Shown one piece after another: positions 18,391 through 26,916 of a DNA stretch of 64,000 nt. This DNA comes from Streptococcus salivarius (GTDB lineage Bacteria; Bacillota; Bacilli; Lactobacillales; Streptococcaceae): NCBI RefSeq assembly GCF_000785515.1, contig NZ_CP009913.1:2000001-2064000 (forward strand), given 5' to 3'. A program made the position numbers and the translations under genes. Within the stretch, counting starts at the first letter, position 1; each line of letters opens with the position of its first letter. A model generated the notes under the pieces. That model ran no database searches. It saw nothing but the letters and a program-made list of their open reading frames with translations, and was not told the DNA's origin.

Positions 18391-20361
18391 TTACTTAACG
18401 TGTTTGGCAAGATCTTTTTGAGCTTTATCATTAGATTTCGCTCTTTCTTTAAGCCAATCTTTATAAGCTGAATCGTATTGTTTCTTAGTCACAATATCAT
18501 CTTGAGATTTAAGATACTTGAAGTAGTATGTAGAACCTTTATCACCAGCTTGAGCATAAGCTCCTGAGAATGGCTTAATACGAGAAACTACAGCGGCTGC
18601 ACCGTTATAAGTAGTCGTTGGGATATAAAGTGCACTATCCGTCAACCATGCCTGAGCTTTTGCATATTTTTCATAACGAGCCGTCAAGTCTGTTGTTTCC
18701 TTAGAAGCATCATCAACCAATTGGTCATATTCTTTAAGACCTACTTTTTGAACCGCTTGACTATTTGGATCGTCATAACCCATGAAAGATTTAGTATTTT
18801 CACTATTTGTAGTCTTCAAAACATCAAGATAAGTTGATGGATCAAGGTAATCAGGCTCCCAAGCCACACCTACTGACAAATCCCAATCCTCTGCCGCTGC
18901 ATTTGAAGCAGAGTAGGTAATGTTATAGAAATCATCAGTTGACAATTGGTGAAGATCAAGTACAACATTATCTTTTCCAAGAGCTGATTCAATAGATTGT
19001 TTAAGTGACTGCACTTGGTTCACAAAGATTTTATTTGACTGATTGACAGGAACATCCAAATGGATTGGGAACTGAACCCCTTCTGCTTGAAGAGCTTCTT
19101 TGGCTTTAGCAAATTCAGCCTTAGCTTTTTCTGGATTATAAAGACCATCTTGACTATCTGCAAGATTCACACCAGACCACTCATCACCATAAGCTGGAAG
19201 TTGATCCATTACCATTGTTCCGAAGTCCTTACCATCTGCTTGAACAAAGTCTGGTTTAACATAGATATTACGAACGGCAGTACTACCACCCTCTTTACCG
19301 TTAAGTTGTGCAGCATAATTCGTACGGTCAATAGCAAAACCTAATGCTTGACGGAAATCTTTGTTAAGAAGAGCTGTCTTAGTTGATGTCTTTTGCTGAT
19401 CATTTTCTTTAGATGTATGGTCATAAGTTTGACGATCGATATTAATACCGACACCTTCTACAGCTGCTCCAGGTTGTGTATAGAAAATATTGTCTTTGTA
19501 CTGTTTTTCAACTTTAGAATAGTTTGAGCTAGTTGGGTATAGACGAGCTAAGTTATAGACTCCATCAGTGAAGTTACGTTCCAAGGATTCTTGGTCTGTA
19601 CCATCATCGTAAGTCAATTTGACTGTATCAAAATAGACATTATCCTTATCCCAATAGTTTTCATTCTTGGTGAACTCAATAGATGACTTCGTTGTCAAAG
19701 ATTTAAGAAGATATGGACCGTTATAAAGAATAGATGTTGGGTCTGTTGACTTACCAAAGTCTTTACCTTTAGATTTCAAGAAATCTTCATTAACAGGCCA
19801 AGTAACTGAGTAGGTCAATTTTGAATTCCAGTAAGGTTCTGGTTGACTAAGCGTATATTGCAAAGTGTAATCATCAACTGCTTTGATACCTACATTTGAG
19901 AAGTCCTTGTTGGCACCTGACAGGTAATCATTCAAGCCCTTAACAGAGTTTTGTAGCAAATAAATCGCTTCAGAATTAGTATCAGCAGCATGCTTAAGAC
20001 CTGTTACAAAGTCTTTAGCTGTTACATTGGCATACTCTTCGCCGTCTGAAGTGTACCATTTGACACCCTTACGAATCTTGTAAGTATATGTCAAACCATC
20101 TTGAGAAACAGACCAGTTTTCAGCGACAGAAGGTTTTAGATTCCCATATTGGTCATTTTCAAACAGACCATCAACACCGTTACTAACGGCTGTCGTCATG
20201 TTTTTCTTATTTGTAGAAACATAGTCTAGGGTTGCAGGATCGCCACCGTAAACATAATTATAAGTCTTACCAGATGTCTTACTTGATGATGAGCAAGCCG
20301 TTAAAACACCTACAGATAATAGGCCTACGGCTGCTAGTAAAAATACCTTACTCTTTTTCAT
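18391..20361 (-). CDS. Oligopeptide ABC transporter substrate-binding lipoprotein (AmiA/OppA family)
   Basis: This 656-residue extracellular lipoprotein has the signal peptide MKKSKVFLLAAVGLLSVGVLTAC and lipobox LTAC, followed by a Ser-rich tether and the SBP family 5 fold (YVYGGDPATLDYV, WSVSQDGLTYTYKIRKGVKW). AmiA-type proteins capture peptides for import by the Ami permease and, in streptococci, take up pheromones such as ComS and SHP. No permease or ATPase genes are adjacent, so it is an orphan receptor feeding a transporter elsewhere. A CodY-box-like sequence upstream suggests repression in rich medium. Confidence 0.93.
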   Translation of the reverse strand: MKKSKVFLLAAVGLLSVGVLTACSSSSKTSGKTYNYVYGGDPATLDYVSTNKKNMTTAVSNGVDGLFENDQYGNLKPSVAENWSVSQDGLTYTYKIRKGVKWYTSDGEEYANVTAKDFVTGLKHAADTNSEAIYLLQNSVKGLNDYLSGANKDFSNVGIKAVDDYTLQYTLSQPEPYWNSKLTYSVTWPVNEDFLKSKGKDFGKSTDPTSILYNGPYLLKSLTTKSSIEFTKNENYWDKDNVYFDTVKLTYDDGTDQESLERNFTDGVYNLARLYPTSSNYSKVEKQYKDNIFYTQPGAAVEGVGINIDRQTYDHTSKENDQQKTSTKTALLNKDFRQALGFAIDRTNYAAQLNGKEGGSTAVRNIYVKPDFVQADGKDFGTMVMDQLPAYGDEWSGVNLADSQDGLYNPEKAKAEFAKAKEALQAEGVQFPIHLDVPVNQSNKIFVNQVQSLKQSIESALGKDNVVLDLHQLSTDDFYNITYSASNAAAEDWDLSVGVAWEPDYLDPSTYLDVLKTTNSENTKSFMGYDDPNSQAVQKVGLKEYDQLVDDASKETTDLTARYEKYAKAQAWLTDSALYIPTTTYNGAAAVVSRIKPFSGAYAQAGDKGSTYYFKYLKSQDDIVTKKQYDSAYKDWLKERAKSNDKAQKDLAKHVK

Positions 20362-20424
20362 TCATTGCCTCCTTAATTCGCAACGTAAAAAGTTCAAAAT
20401 CAATAATTATGTGTATACGTTTAA

Positions 20425-20468
20425 ATTATACCATAAATTCGAAAAAGCAGCACTACTTTCTGAATATT
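20425..20468 (-). promoter_or_regulatory. Promoter and CodY-like box upstream of the peptide-binding protein
   Basis: An extended -10 (TGGTATAAT, 20425-20433) is present. Upstream, AATATTCAGAAAGTA (20454-20468) differs at a few positions from the CodY consensus AATTTTCWGAAAATT. CodY control of Opp/Ami proteins is well known in lactic streptococci; its action here is inferred. Confidence 0.5.
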
Positions 20469-20504
20469 TTTTATTTTCTACTCAAATTTCGTGCCTAGAG
20501 TAAG

Positions 20505-20534
20505 AAAAAAAACCTATCCGAAGATAGGTTTTTT
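20505..20534 (-). terminator. rplK-rplA terminator
   Basis: AAAAAACCTATC-CGAA-GATAGGTTTTTT is a stable hairpin with T runs on both strands, just after rplA. Confidence 0.9.
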
Positions 20535-20541
20535 ACTACTC

Positions 20542-21231
20542 TTACAATGAGTTAGGATCAACTTTGATACCAGCACCTTGTGTAGTAGTGATTGAAAGGT
20601 TTGTGATGTAAGTACCTTTCGCTGTAGCTGGTTTAGCTTTTTGGATTGCATCGTTAAATGCTTTGAAGTTTTCAACCAATTTTTCAGTTTCGAATGAAAC
20701 TTTACCGATGATAGCTTGTACGTTACCTGCTTTATCAGCACGGTAAGTGATTTTACCACCTTTAGACTCTTCAACTGCTTTAGCAACGTCCATAGTTACT
20801 GTACCAGTTTTAGGGTTTGGCATCAAGTTACGTGGTCCAAGGACACGTCCAAGACGACCAACGATTGCCATCATATCTGGTGTTGCAACAACAACGTCAA
20901 AGTCAAGCCATCCACCGTTGATTTTAGCAACGAGTTCGTCTTCACCAACGAAGTCAGCACCTGCTGCTTTAGCTTCTTCAGCTTTAGCACCACGAGCAAA
21001 TACAAGAACGCGTTGAGTTTTACCAGTACCGTTTGGCAATACCATTGCTCCACGGATTTGTTGGTCAGCTTTCTTAACGTCGATGTTAAGGTTGTATGAT
21101 ACTTCAACAGTAGCATCGAATTTTGCGAAGTTAGTTTCTTGTGCAAGAGCTACAGCTTCTTCTACGCTGTAAGCTTTTGTGCTGTCGATTTTCTCAAGAG
21201 CAGCACGCATTTGTTTGCTTTTTTTAGCCAT
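20542..21231 (-). CDS. rplA: 50S ribosomal protein L1
   Basis: This 229-residue protein forms the mobile L1 stalk that contacts the E-site tRNA. The start is the ATG at 21231 ([15 protein letters not shown]) behind AAGGAG; an upstream in-frame extension has no ribosome site. The segments [17 protein letters not shown] and [16 protein letters not shown] are highly conserved in L1. L1 commonly represses its own operon by binding the mRNA; the 99-bp rplK-rplA spacer contains a hairpin (TCACT...AGTGA near 21285-21305) that could take part. Confidence 0.97.
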   Translation of the reverse strand: MAKKSKQMRAALEKIDSTKAYSVEEAVALAQETNFAKFDATVEVSYNLNIDVKKADQQIRGAMVLPNGTGKTQRVLVFARGAKAEEAKAAGADFVGEDELVAKINGGWLDFDVVVATPDMMAIVGRLGRVLGPRNLMPNPKTGTVTMDVAKAVEESKGGKITYRADKAGNVQAIIGKVSFETEKLVENFKAFNDAIQKAKPATAKGTYITNLSITTTQGAGIKVDPNSL

Positions 21232-21330
21232 GTTAATTATTTCTCCTTGTGTAATGTGGTCATAACGACTTTCATCTTCCACGTCACTCAGCGAAGTGAG
21301 ACGACGTCTGTGGTTTTCTTGTTAACTGAA

Positions 21331-21756
21331 TTAGTCAGTAACAGTGAATCCCATTGAACGTGCAGTACCTTCGATCATACGCATAGCTGATTCGATGTTT
21401 GCAGCGTTCAAGTCAGGCATTTTAGTTTCAGCAATTTCTTGTACTTGTGCACGAGTTACTGAAGCAACTTTAACTGAGTTTGGAGTACCTGAACCTTTTT
21501 CAACACCTGCAGCTTTTTTCAAAAGAACAGCAGCTGGTGGTGTTTTAGTGATGAAATCAAATGATTTATCTTCATACACAGAGATAACAACTGGGATAAT
21601 CATACCAGCTTGGTCAGCTGTACGAGCGTTAAACTCTTTAGTGAATCCCATGATGTTGATTCCGGCTTGACCAAGAGCTGGTCCAACTGGTGGAGCTGGA
21701 GTCGCTTTACCAGCAGGAATCTGAAGTTTTACGATGTTTTCGACTTTTTTAGCCAT
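21331..21756 (-). CDS. rplK: 50S ribosomal protein L11
   Basis: This 141-residue protein of the GTPase-associated centre is needed for factor-dependent GTP hydrolysis and RelA-type sensing. The proline-rich N-terminus ([20 protein letters not shown]) and the C-terminal RNA-binding domain with [12 protein letters not shown] are diagnostic. It is first in rplK-rplA, with a promoter at 21838-21865. Confidence 0.98.
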   Translation of the reverse strand: MAKKVENIVKLQIPAGKATPAPPVGPALGQAGINIMGFTKEFNARTADQAGMIIPVVISVYEDKSFDFITKTPPAAVLLKKAAGVEKGSGTPNSVKVASVTRAQVQEIAETKMPDLNAANIESAMRMIEGTARSMGFTVTD

Positions 21757-21837
21757 TTTGTAATTTCCTCCTATTGTGGTTTTGGCGGTAAGTAAGTTTT
21801 GTTACCTCCCACAAGTATGTTTTTACATACCTTATCT

Positions 21838-21865
21838 ATTATACAGAAATTCTTTTTAGATGCAA
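21838..21865 (-). promoter_or_regulatory. rplK promoter
   Basis: TTGCAT (21860-21865) and TATAAT (21838-21843) are 16 bp apart on the minus strand. The leader has a GTATG-TAAAAA-CATAC hairpin before the ribosome site GGGAGG. Confidence 0.75.
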
Positions 21866-21927
21866 GAATTTCTTATTAAGTTTAGGAAAAAATTTACATA
21901 AAGGACTTTTCGAGGTAAAATAGACTT

Positions 21928-22281
21928 ATGATTCTATATAAATTCTTTGCTATAGCATTTTTGATTTTAACACCTATCTTTGCTTTTATTATCCACCGCT
22001 TCTTCAGTTTAAAATACCTCGGGCTTAATTTTGCTGACCTTACCTTCCCTCTTTATTTTATTGAGGTGGTTGCTGTGTCAGCCCGTTTCTTCACCCATAG
22101 CTTTTTGCCTTACATCACTATCTTATTATCCTTGGTGGCTATCATTATCACAATTCAGATGCTAAGAAAAACACAATCTTTCAAGTTTAAACGTTTTCTT
22201 AAGTTATTCTGGCGTATCAGCTTTTTTATCACCAGTCTTTTCTATTTAGGGACTGTGATTCTCATTTTTATCGTTTCTTAA
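21928..22281 (+). CDS. DUF3397-type small membrane protein
   Basis: This 117-residue hydrophobic protein has four predicted membrane segments (about 3-25, 37-56, 60-78, 93-115) with basic residues between the third and fourth (RKTQSFKFKRFLK). Length and layout fit the DUF3397 family of uncharacterised Firmicute membrane proteins, often found beside rplK. It is divergent from rplK and has a strong terminator. No function can be assigned. Confidence 0.75.
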   Translation: MILYKFFAIAFLILTPIFAFIIHRFFSLKYLGLNFADLTFPLYFIEVVAVSARFFTHSFLPYITILLSLVAIIITIQMLRKTQSFKFKRFLKLFWRISFFITSLFYLGTVILIFIVS

Positions 22282-22291
22282 AAACTAGATT

Positions 22292-22326
22292 AACTCAGCA
22301 TTTATATTTTATGCTGAGTTTTTTTA
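22292..22326 (+). terminator. Terminator of the DUF3397 gene
   Basis: AACTCAGCAT/ATGCTGAGTT form a 10-bp stem followed by a T run on the plus strand. Confidence 0.9.
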
Positions 22327-22339
22327 TGTCAAACCATGA

Positions 22340-22362
22340 AAAAAGCAGGCAATCATGCCTGC
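22340..22362 (-). terminator. Carbonic anhydrase gene terminator
   Basis: On the minus strand GCAGGCA/TGCCTGC is followed by six Ts. Confidence 0.85.
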
Positions 22363-22376
22363 TAAACTTTTCGGTA

Positions 22377-22874
22377 TTAGGGATAAACTTGAGTCATTCG
22401 ACCAGTATCTACATCATAAACCGCACCGGAGATGATAACATCCTCAGGGATAAGCGGTGACTGACGAAGAATAGCCATATCTTCACGAACACTCTCTTCT
22501 ACATCTGTGAATGGAAGAAAATCTTGATCAGAAACATCAACACCAAGTTCCTTATTGAGATAGGCGGTAAACTCGTCGTTCTTAAAGGTCTGAGCACCAC
22601 AATCTGTATGGTGAAGAACTACGATTTCTCGTGTCCCCATCTGTTGTTGAGAAATGACCAAAGAACGAATCATATCTTCCGTTACACGACCACCCGCATT
22701 ACGCAAAATATGAGCGTCACCTAGGGCCAACCCCAAGGCCTGGGCAACGTGAAGGCGTGAATCCATACAAGTCACAATAGCCACCTTAGTCTTTGGTTTC
22801 AAGGGAAGATGGGCTGTCCCGTGGAGATCAACATAGGCTTTGTTGGCATTGAGAAAGTTTTCAAAATAAGACAT
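22377..22874 (-). CDS. Beta-class carbonic anhydrase
   Basis: This 165-residue cytoplasmic zinc enzyme interconverts CO2 and bicarbonate. Zinc ligands are visible as CMDSRL (Cys, with the Asp-Arg dyad) and HHTDCG (His and Cys) near residues 36 and 88-92. GGRVTEDMIRSL is also characteristic. It is short, like other Firmicute beta-CAs. In the salivarius group, bicarbonate supply supports carbamoyl phosphate, oxaloacetate and aspartate formation. It is transcribed alone. Confidence 0.92.
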   Translation of the reverse strand: MSYFENFLNANKAYVDLHGTAHLPLKPKTKVAIVTCMDSRLHVAQALGLALGDAHILRNAGGRVTEDMIRSLVISQQQMGTREIVVLHHTDCGAQTFKNDEFTAYLNKELGVDVSDQDFLPFTDVEESVREDMAILRQSPLIPEDVIISGAVYDVDTGRMTQVYP

Positions 22875-22978
22875 AATAACTCACTTTCTAATGAAGAAAA
22901 TAATTTGACTATCAAATTATTTAAACACTATCTTATCATCTTTTTATTAACTTGTCAGCTATTGAGTTCGCAATATAA

Positions 22979-23016
22979 AAAGGAGAATAGATGCTAACAA
23001 GCATCCACTCTCCTTC
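22979..23016 (-). terminator. Terminator of the AIM24-family gene
   Basis: AAAGGAGA...AGATGCT pairs with AGCATC...TCTCCTT around an AACA loop just after the stop codon. Confidence 0.7.
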
Positions 23017-23024
23017 AATTTATA

Positions 23025-23720
23025 CTATGAACGTTTTGGTAAGTATCTATTAAGCAAGCCTGCAAAGGTTTGAAGATTGAGACTTTGAACATAAATTTCA
23101 CCTGTTCCTCTAAAGGTATTCACAACACCCTCTCCTGTCCCAATAGACTGCCAGAAACCATTTTCCAAGTGAATATTGTAATCAAGTGTCTGACTCCAGG
23201 CAACGACATGAGCATTATCAATAGTCACTTCTTGGTTGTTTAGCTCAATTTTTTTAATAGAACCGTAGGCATTTGCCAAGAGTGTTCCTTGGCCTTGGGT
23301 TGTCATCACAAAGAAACCACCCTGACCACCAAAAATAGCCTTACCAACAGACTGGAGTTCCATTGTATAGTAAGCTGTGCCATCAAGTGCTAGAAAGGCA
23401 CCGTCATTTAGTCGGTACTGTTTTTCACCTAAATAAAGTGGAATCACCTGACCTGGAGAATCAGGGGCCAAGGCTATATAACCGTTATTGGACTGTGAGA
23501 CAACCTGAGTAATAAAGCTACTTTCACCCGAAACCATTGAACGCCCAACAGCCTTTACAAAGCGACCTAGACCTGATCCGCTGGCATTTAATTTGGTACT
23601 CAGTGTCACATTAGGTGTGTGGTATACCATGCTGCCACGCTGGATAAAGACTGTTTCACCTTGATTGAGAGATAACTCTACTAAAGGGAATTGCATGTTG
23701 CTGTCTGTGAAAAATTGCAT
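23025..23720 (-). CDS. AIM24/TIGR00266-family protein
   Basis: This 231-residue protein belongs to the AIM24-like family (TIGR00266), a beta-rich trimeric fold found in bacteria and mitochondria, function unclear. The start is the ATG at 23720 (MQFFTDSNMQFPLVEL) behind GGGAGG; an upstream in-frame extension is unlikely. Family features are QRGSMVYHTPNV near the N-terminus, a glycine-rich stretch (NASGSGLGRFVKAVGRSMVSGES), and GGQGGFFVMTTQGQGTLLANAYG. It is monocistronic. Confidence 0.82.
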   Translation of the reverse strand: MQFFTDSNMQFPLVELSLNQGETVFIQRGSMVYHTPNVTLSTKLNASGSGLGRFVKAVGRSMVSGESSFITQVVSQSNNGYIALAPDSPGQVIPLYLGEKQYRLNDGAFLALDGTAYYTMELQSVGKAIFGGQGGFFVMTTQGQGTLLANAYGSIKKIELNNQEVTIDNAHVVAWSQTLDYNIHLENGFWQSIGTGEGVVNTFRGTGEIYVQSLNLQTFAGLLNRYLPKRS

Positions 23721-23805
23721 AATAAATACCTCCCTATCCTTATGAAAAGTATAGCATTGGAGATATAATTTTGCAAGCGTTTCCAAAATGACCTTCTATC
23801 ACTTT

Positions 23806-25167
23806 CTAAGAAAAGACTTTTTTGAGTACTTCTCCCACTGTCGTAACGCCAACCACCTGGATACCTTCTGGAATTTTCATACCATGAAGAGAATTCTTCG
23901 GAGCATAAATCTTAGTAAAACCTAGTTTAGCAGCTTCATTAATACGCTGTTCAATGCGAGTTACTCGGCGAATCTCTCCAGTCAAGCCAATTTCTCCTAT
24001 AAAGGCTTCTTGTGGATTGGTTGGAAGCTCCTTGTAACTAGAAGCAATAGCAACAGCGACAGCAAGGTCAATAGCCGGCTCGTCCAATTTGACACCACCA
24101 GCTGATTTTAAATAAGCATCTTGATTTTGGAGAAGAAGGCCACAACGTTTCTCTAAAACAGCCATAATGAGGCTGACGCGGTTAAAATCCAGTCCTGTTG
24201 TTGTCCGCTTGGCATTACCAAAGACGGTTGGGGTCACCAAGGCTTGAACTTCAGCTAAGATAGGTCTGCTACCTTCCATTGTTACAACAATGGCAGAACC
24301 TGTGGCTCCGTCTAGGCGTTCCTCTAAGAAAACTTGGCTAGGATTTAGCACTTCTACCAAACCACCAGACTGCATCTCAAAAATCCCAATCTCATTAGTT
24401 GAACCAAAACGGTTTTTGACTGCTCGCAAAATACGGAAGGTATGATGACGTTCTCCCTCAAAATAGAGCACAGTATCCACCATGTGTTCCAACATACGTG
24501 GTCCAGCCAGTTGTCCCTCCTTGGTCACATGCCCAACAATAAATGTGGCGATGTTATTGGTTTTGGCAATCTGCATAAGTTCAGCAGTGACTTCACGAAC
24601 CTGAGATACAGAACCTTGAACGCCAGAAATCTCTGGACTCATGATGGTCTGAATAGAGTCGATAATGAGAAAATCGGGTTTTATAGCCTCTACTTGGCTG
24701 CGAACGGCTTGCATATTAGTCTCAGCATAAAGATAAAATTCGTTATCAATATCACCTAAACGTTCGCTCCGCAATTTGATTTGCTCGGCAGATTCTTCCC
24801 CAGAAACATAGAGGACAGTTCCCTTGTTAGCCAGCTGTGTTGACACTTGTAAGAGAAGAGTCGATTTCCCTATCCCTGGATCTCCTCCAATAAGAACCAG
24901 ACTACCCGGAACCACACCGCCACCTAAAACACGGTTAAACTCGTCCATGTCAGTCTTTATGCGGGCATAATTAATTGAAGAGACTTCTTTTAATTTAGTA
25001 GGTTTAGACTTTTCACCCGTTAAACTGACACGAGCATTTTTTACCTCCTGCACCTCAACTTCTTCCTCAAAAGAGGACCAAGAAGAACAGTTGGGACAAC
25101 GCCCTAGATATTTGGGTGAATTGTAGCCACATTCTCGACAAACAAAAGTTGATTTTTTCTTAGCTAT
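23806..25167 (-). CDS. radA: DNA repair/recombination protein RadA
   Basis: This protein of about 453 residues is a hexameric RecA-like helicase that extends recombination D-loops, important in repair and transformation. It has an N-terminal zinc finger ([18 protein letters not shown]), Walker [13 protein letters not shown], the RadA motif [10 protein letters not shown] and a C-terminal Lon-like domain. The conserved N-terminus AKKKSTF is preceded by ATA (25165-25167), not ATG. GAAGGAG lies 7 nt upstream of that ATA, so ATA is my best start. The nearest GTG (25204-25206) would add 13 residues and lacks a good ribosome site. The ATA overlaps the stop of the upstream hydrolase gene (ATAG). Confidence 0.93.
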   Translation of the reverse strand: MAKKKSTFVCRECGYNSPKYLGRCPNCSSWSSFEEEVEVQEVKNARVSLTGEKSKPTKLKEVSSINYARIKTDMDEFNRVLGGGVVPGSLVLIGGDPGIGKSTLLLQVSTQLANKGTVLYVSGEESAEQIKLRSERLGDIDNEFYLYAETNMQAVRSQVEAIKPDFLIIDSIQTIMSPEISGVQGSVSQVREVTAELMQIAKTNNIATFIVGHVTKEGQLAGPRMLEHMVDTVLYFEGERHHTFRILRAVKNRFGSTNEIGIFEMQSGGLVEVLNPSQVFLEERLDGATGSAIVVTMEGSRPILAEVQALVTPTVFGNAKRTTTGLDFNRVSLIMAVLEKRCGLLLQNQDAYLKSAGGVKLDEPAIDLAVAVAIASSYKELPTNPQEAFIGEIGLTGEIRRVTRIEQRINEAAKLGFTKIYAPKNSLHGMKIPEGIQVVGVTTVGEVLKKVFS

Positions 25168-25631
25168 GATAATTCTCCTTCTACGCTTACTCCAGCAGAG
25201 TGCCACTTATGCAATGTTTTTTGAAATTTCCTCTGGTTGGCAACTCCGACAGCGGACAAATCTACGGAAACCTGATAGTTCTCCTTGATAGCCGCCAAAA
25301 CGGAAGCCTTAACACAGCCATTGCCATCTACCCCTATAAACTCTATGCTTTTAGTACCATTTCCCTCTAAAAAATCTTTTAAATCTGGATTAGTAAAGCA
25401 AGAAGCCCGACGCTTCTCAAAGATACGAGAAGATACAAGCAGCAAGCCGGTCGCAAATTTCTTCTTTCTATCTTTTCTCTCCCAGAAAAAACGATTGAGA
25501 ATATAGATAACCCGGTCGCTAGGATAGCTAGCAATTTTGTCATTTACAGCTGCAATCAGTTCTTCATGATATGCTTTTCCTACAGCAACATAATCTGACT
25601 GCATATCGATTACTAACAAATAATCTGCCAC
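25164..25631 (-). CDS. Isochorismatase-like cysteine hydrolase
   Basis: This 155-residue protein resembles the cysteine hydrolase (isochorismatase/nicotinamidase-like) fold. The first strand [13 protein letters not shown] carries the catalytic Asp, and the [18 protein letters not shown] segment near 98-115 carries the Cys nucleophile. The start is the GTG at 25631 behind AGAGGAAG. The substrate is unknown. It sits between dut and radA, 10 bp after dut and overlapping radA by a few bases. Confidence 0.78.
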   Translation of the reverse strand: MADYLLVIDMQSDYVAVGKAYHEELIAAVNDKIASYPSDRVIYILNRFFWERKDRKKKFATGLLLVSSRIFEKRRASCFTNPDLKDFLEGNGTKSIEFIGVDGNGCVKASVLAAIKENYQVSVDLSAVGVANQRKFQKTLHKWHSAGVSVEGELS

Positions 25632-25641
25632 TTTGCTTCCT

Positions 25642-26088
25642 CTACTGTCCAGTCGATCCAAAGCCACCTGTACGAACACCATCAGCTTCGTCTCCATCTA
25701 CAATCAAGAAGGGCATAAAGACACCTTGAACGATGCGTTCGCCAACTTCAAGAGTCACGGGCTGATCAGTAATATTTTTCATCTGAGCGAAGATATGACC
25801 TTCATTTCCTGGATTTCCATAGTAATCGCCGTCAATAACGCCAACTGAGTTAATCAAGACCAGACCTTTTTTGCGAGGGTTTGATGAACGGTCATAGAGA
25901 TAGAGAACCTCACCAGGTTGCATGTAAGCCTTAACACCTGTTGGGACGAGAACAATTTCCCCAGGAGCAATGACAATGTTCTCTGCCACCTTTAAGTCAT
26001 AACCTGCAGCATGGGCTGTCTCACGTTTTGGAAGCAATTCCTGATTGTTATAGGTTGATACGAGTTCAAATCCACGAATTTTTGTCAT
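25642..26088 (-). CDS. dut: Deoxyuridine 5'-triphosphate nucleotidohydrolase
   Basis: This 148-residue trimeric dUTPase hydrolyses dUTP to dUMP, limiting uracil in DNA and supplying dTMP synthesis. Motifs are AAGYDL (I), YDRSSNPRKKGLVL (II), NSVGVIDGDYYGNPGNEG (III), GERIVQGVFMPF (IV) and the C-terminal GGFGSTGQ (V). It is first in a compact dut-hydrolase-radA operon, an order also found in other streptococci. Confidence 0.95.
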   Translation of the reverse strand: MTKIRGFELVSTYNNQELLPKRETAHAAGYDLKVAENIVIAPGEIVLVPTGVKAYMQPGEVLYLYDRSSNPRKKGLVLINSVGVIDGDYYGNPGNEGHIFAQMKNITDQPVTLEVGERIVQGVFMPFLIVDGDEADGVRTGGFGSTGQ

Positions 26089-26270
26089 TATTTTTCCTTT
26101 CGATACATCTATTGACTAGTATTTGTATAAACTAGCCATGCTAGCTTCAGACTTTTAAATCTATCCTATTATAATCTATTCGAAATAAGATGACAAAGGT
26201 AATAGTCTAATCACTTTCTCATTAAACGAAGATTGACTTTTAACCAGGAAAACGCTAACATAGTACTAGA

Positions 26271-26276
26271 TATAAT
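26271..26276 (+). promoter_or_regulatory. Promoter -10 of the FMN reductase genes
   Basis: AGATATAAT with TATAAT at 26271-26276 lies 20 bp before the start codon and just ahead of AAGGAG. No good -35 is seen. Confidence 0.5.
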
Positions 26277-26295
26277 ACTTTTAAGGAGAATTGTC

Positions 26296-26898
26296 ATGAA
26301 ATTCATCGGACTTGTTGGTACGAATTCAAAACGTTCAACTAATAGACAATTATTGCAATATATTCAGAAACATTTTGCAGATAAGGCAGACATCGAACTT
26401 GTTGAAATCAAAGACCTTCCTGTCTTTAACAAACCCGCTAACAAGCAATTGCCAGAAAGTGTCCTTGAAATCGTTAAAAAAATCGATGAGGCTGATGGTG
26501 TTATTATTGGAACACCTGAGTATGACCACTCAATTCCTGCCGTTCTCATGAACGCTTTAGCTTGGGTTTCATACGGTGTTTTCCCTCTTTTGAATAAGCC
26601 AGTTATGATTACAGGGGCATCTTACGGAACACTCGGGGCTTCTCGTGCACAGTTACAACTTCGTCAAATCTTGAATGCTCCAGAAATCAAAGCTAATGTG
26701 CTTCCAGACGAATTCTTACTCTCACATTCTCTACAAGCTTTTGATAGCAATGATGATTTAGTCGACCTTGATGTCATCAAAAAACTAGATGCTATTTTCG
26801 ATGACTTCCGTCTCTACGTCAAAATTACTGGTAAACTCTCACATGCTACAGAGTTGCTACATAAAGAAGCTGAAGACTTTGACTGGGAAAGCCTATAA
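26296..26898 (+). CDS. NADPH-dependent FMN reductase family protein
   Basis: This 200-residue flavodoxin-fold oxidoreductase starts at the ATG at 26296 (MKFIGLVGTNSKRSTNRQLL) behind AAGGAG. The phosphate loop GTNSKRSTNR and the segment GTPEYDHSIPAVLMNALAWV near 78-97 are typical of the azoreductase/FMN reductase family. The next gene encodes a closely related domain fused to another module. The pair probably works on flavin, quinone or azo substrates, and may supply reduced flavin. Confidence 0.88.
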   Translation: MKFIGLVGTNSKRSTNRQLLQYIQKHFADKADIELVEIKDLPVFNKPANKQLPESVLEIVKKIDEADGVIIGTPEYDHSIPAVLMNALAWVSYGVFPLLNKPVMITGASYGTLGASRAQLQLRQILNAPEIKANVLPDEFLLSHSLQAFDSNDDLVDLDVIKKLDAIFDDFRLYVKITGKLSHATELLHKEAEDFDWESL

Positions 26899-26916
26899 GA
26901 CAGGAGAATATAAATT

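Noticed and set aside
26165-26190. Possible cin box (TTCGAATA) upstream of dut-radA
   Set aside because: One mismatch to TACGAATA, about 90 bp from the start codon, and a SigA TATAAT lies beside it. Not convincing compared with the perfect boxes at ssbB and comGA.
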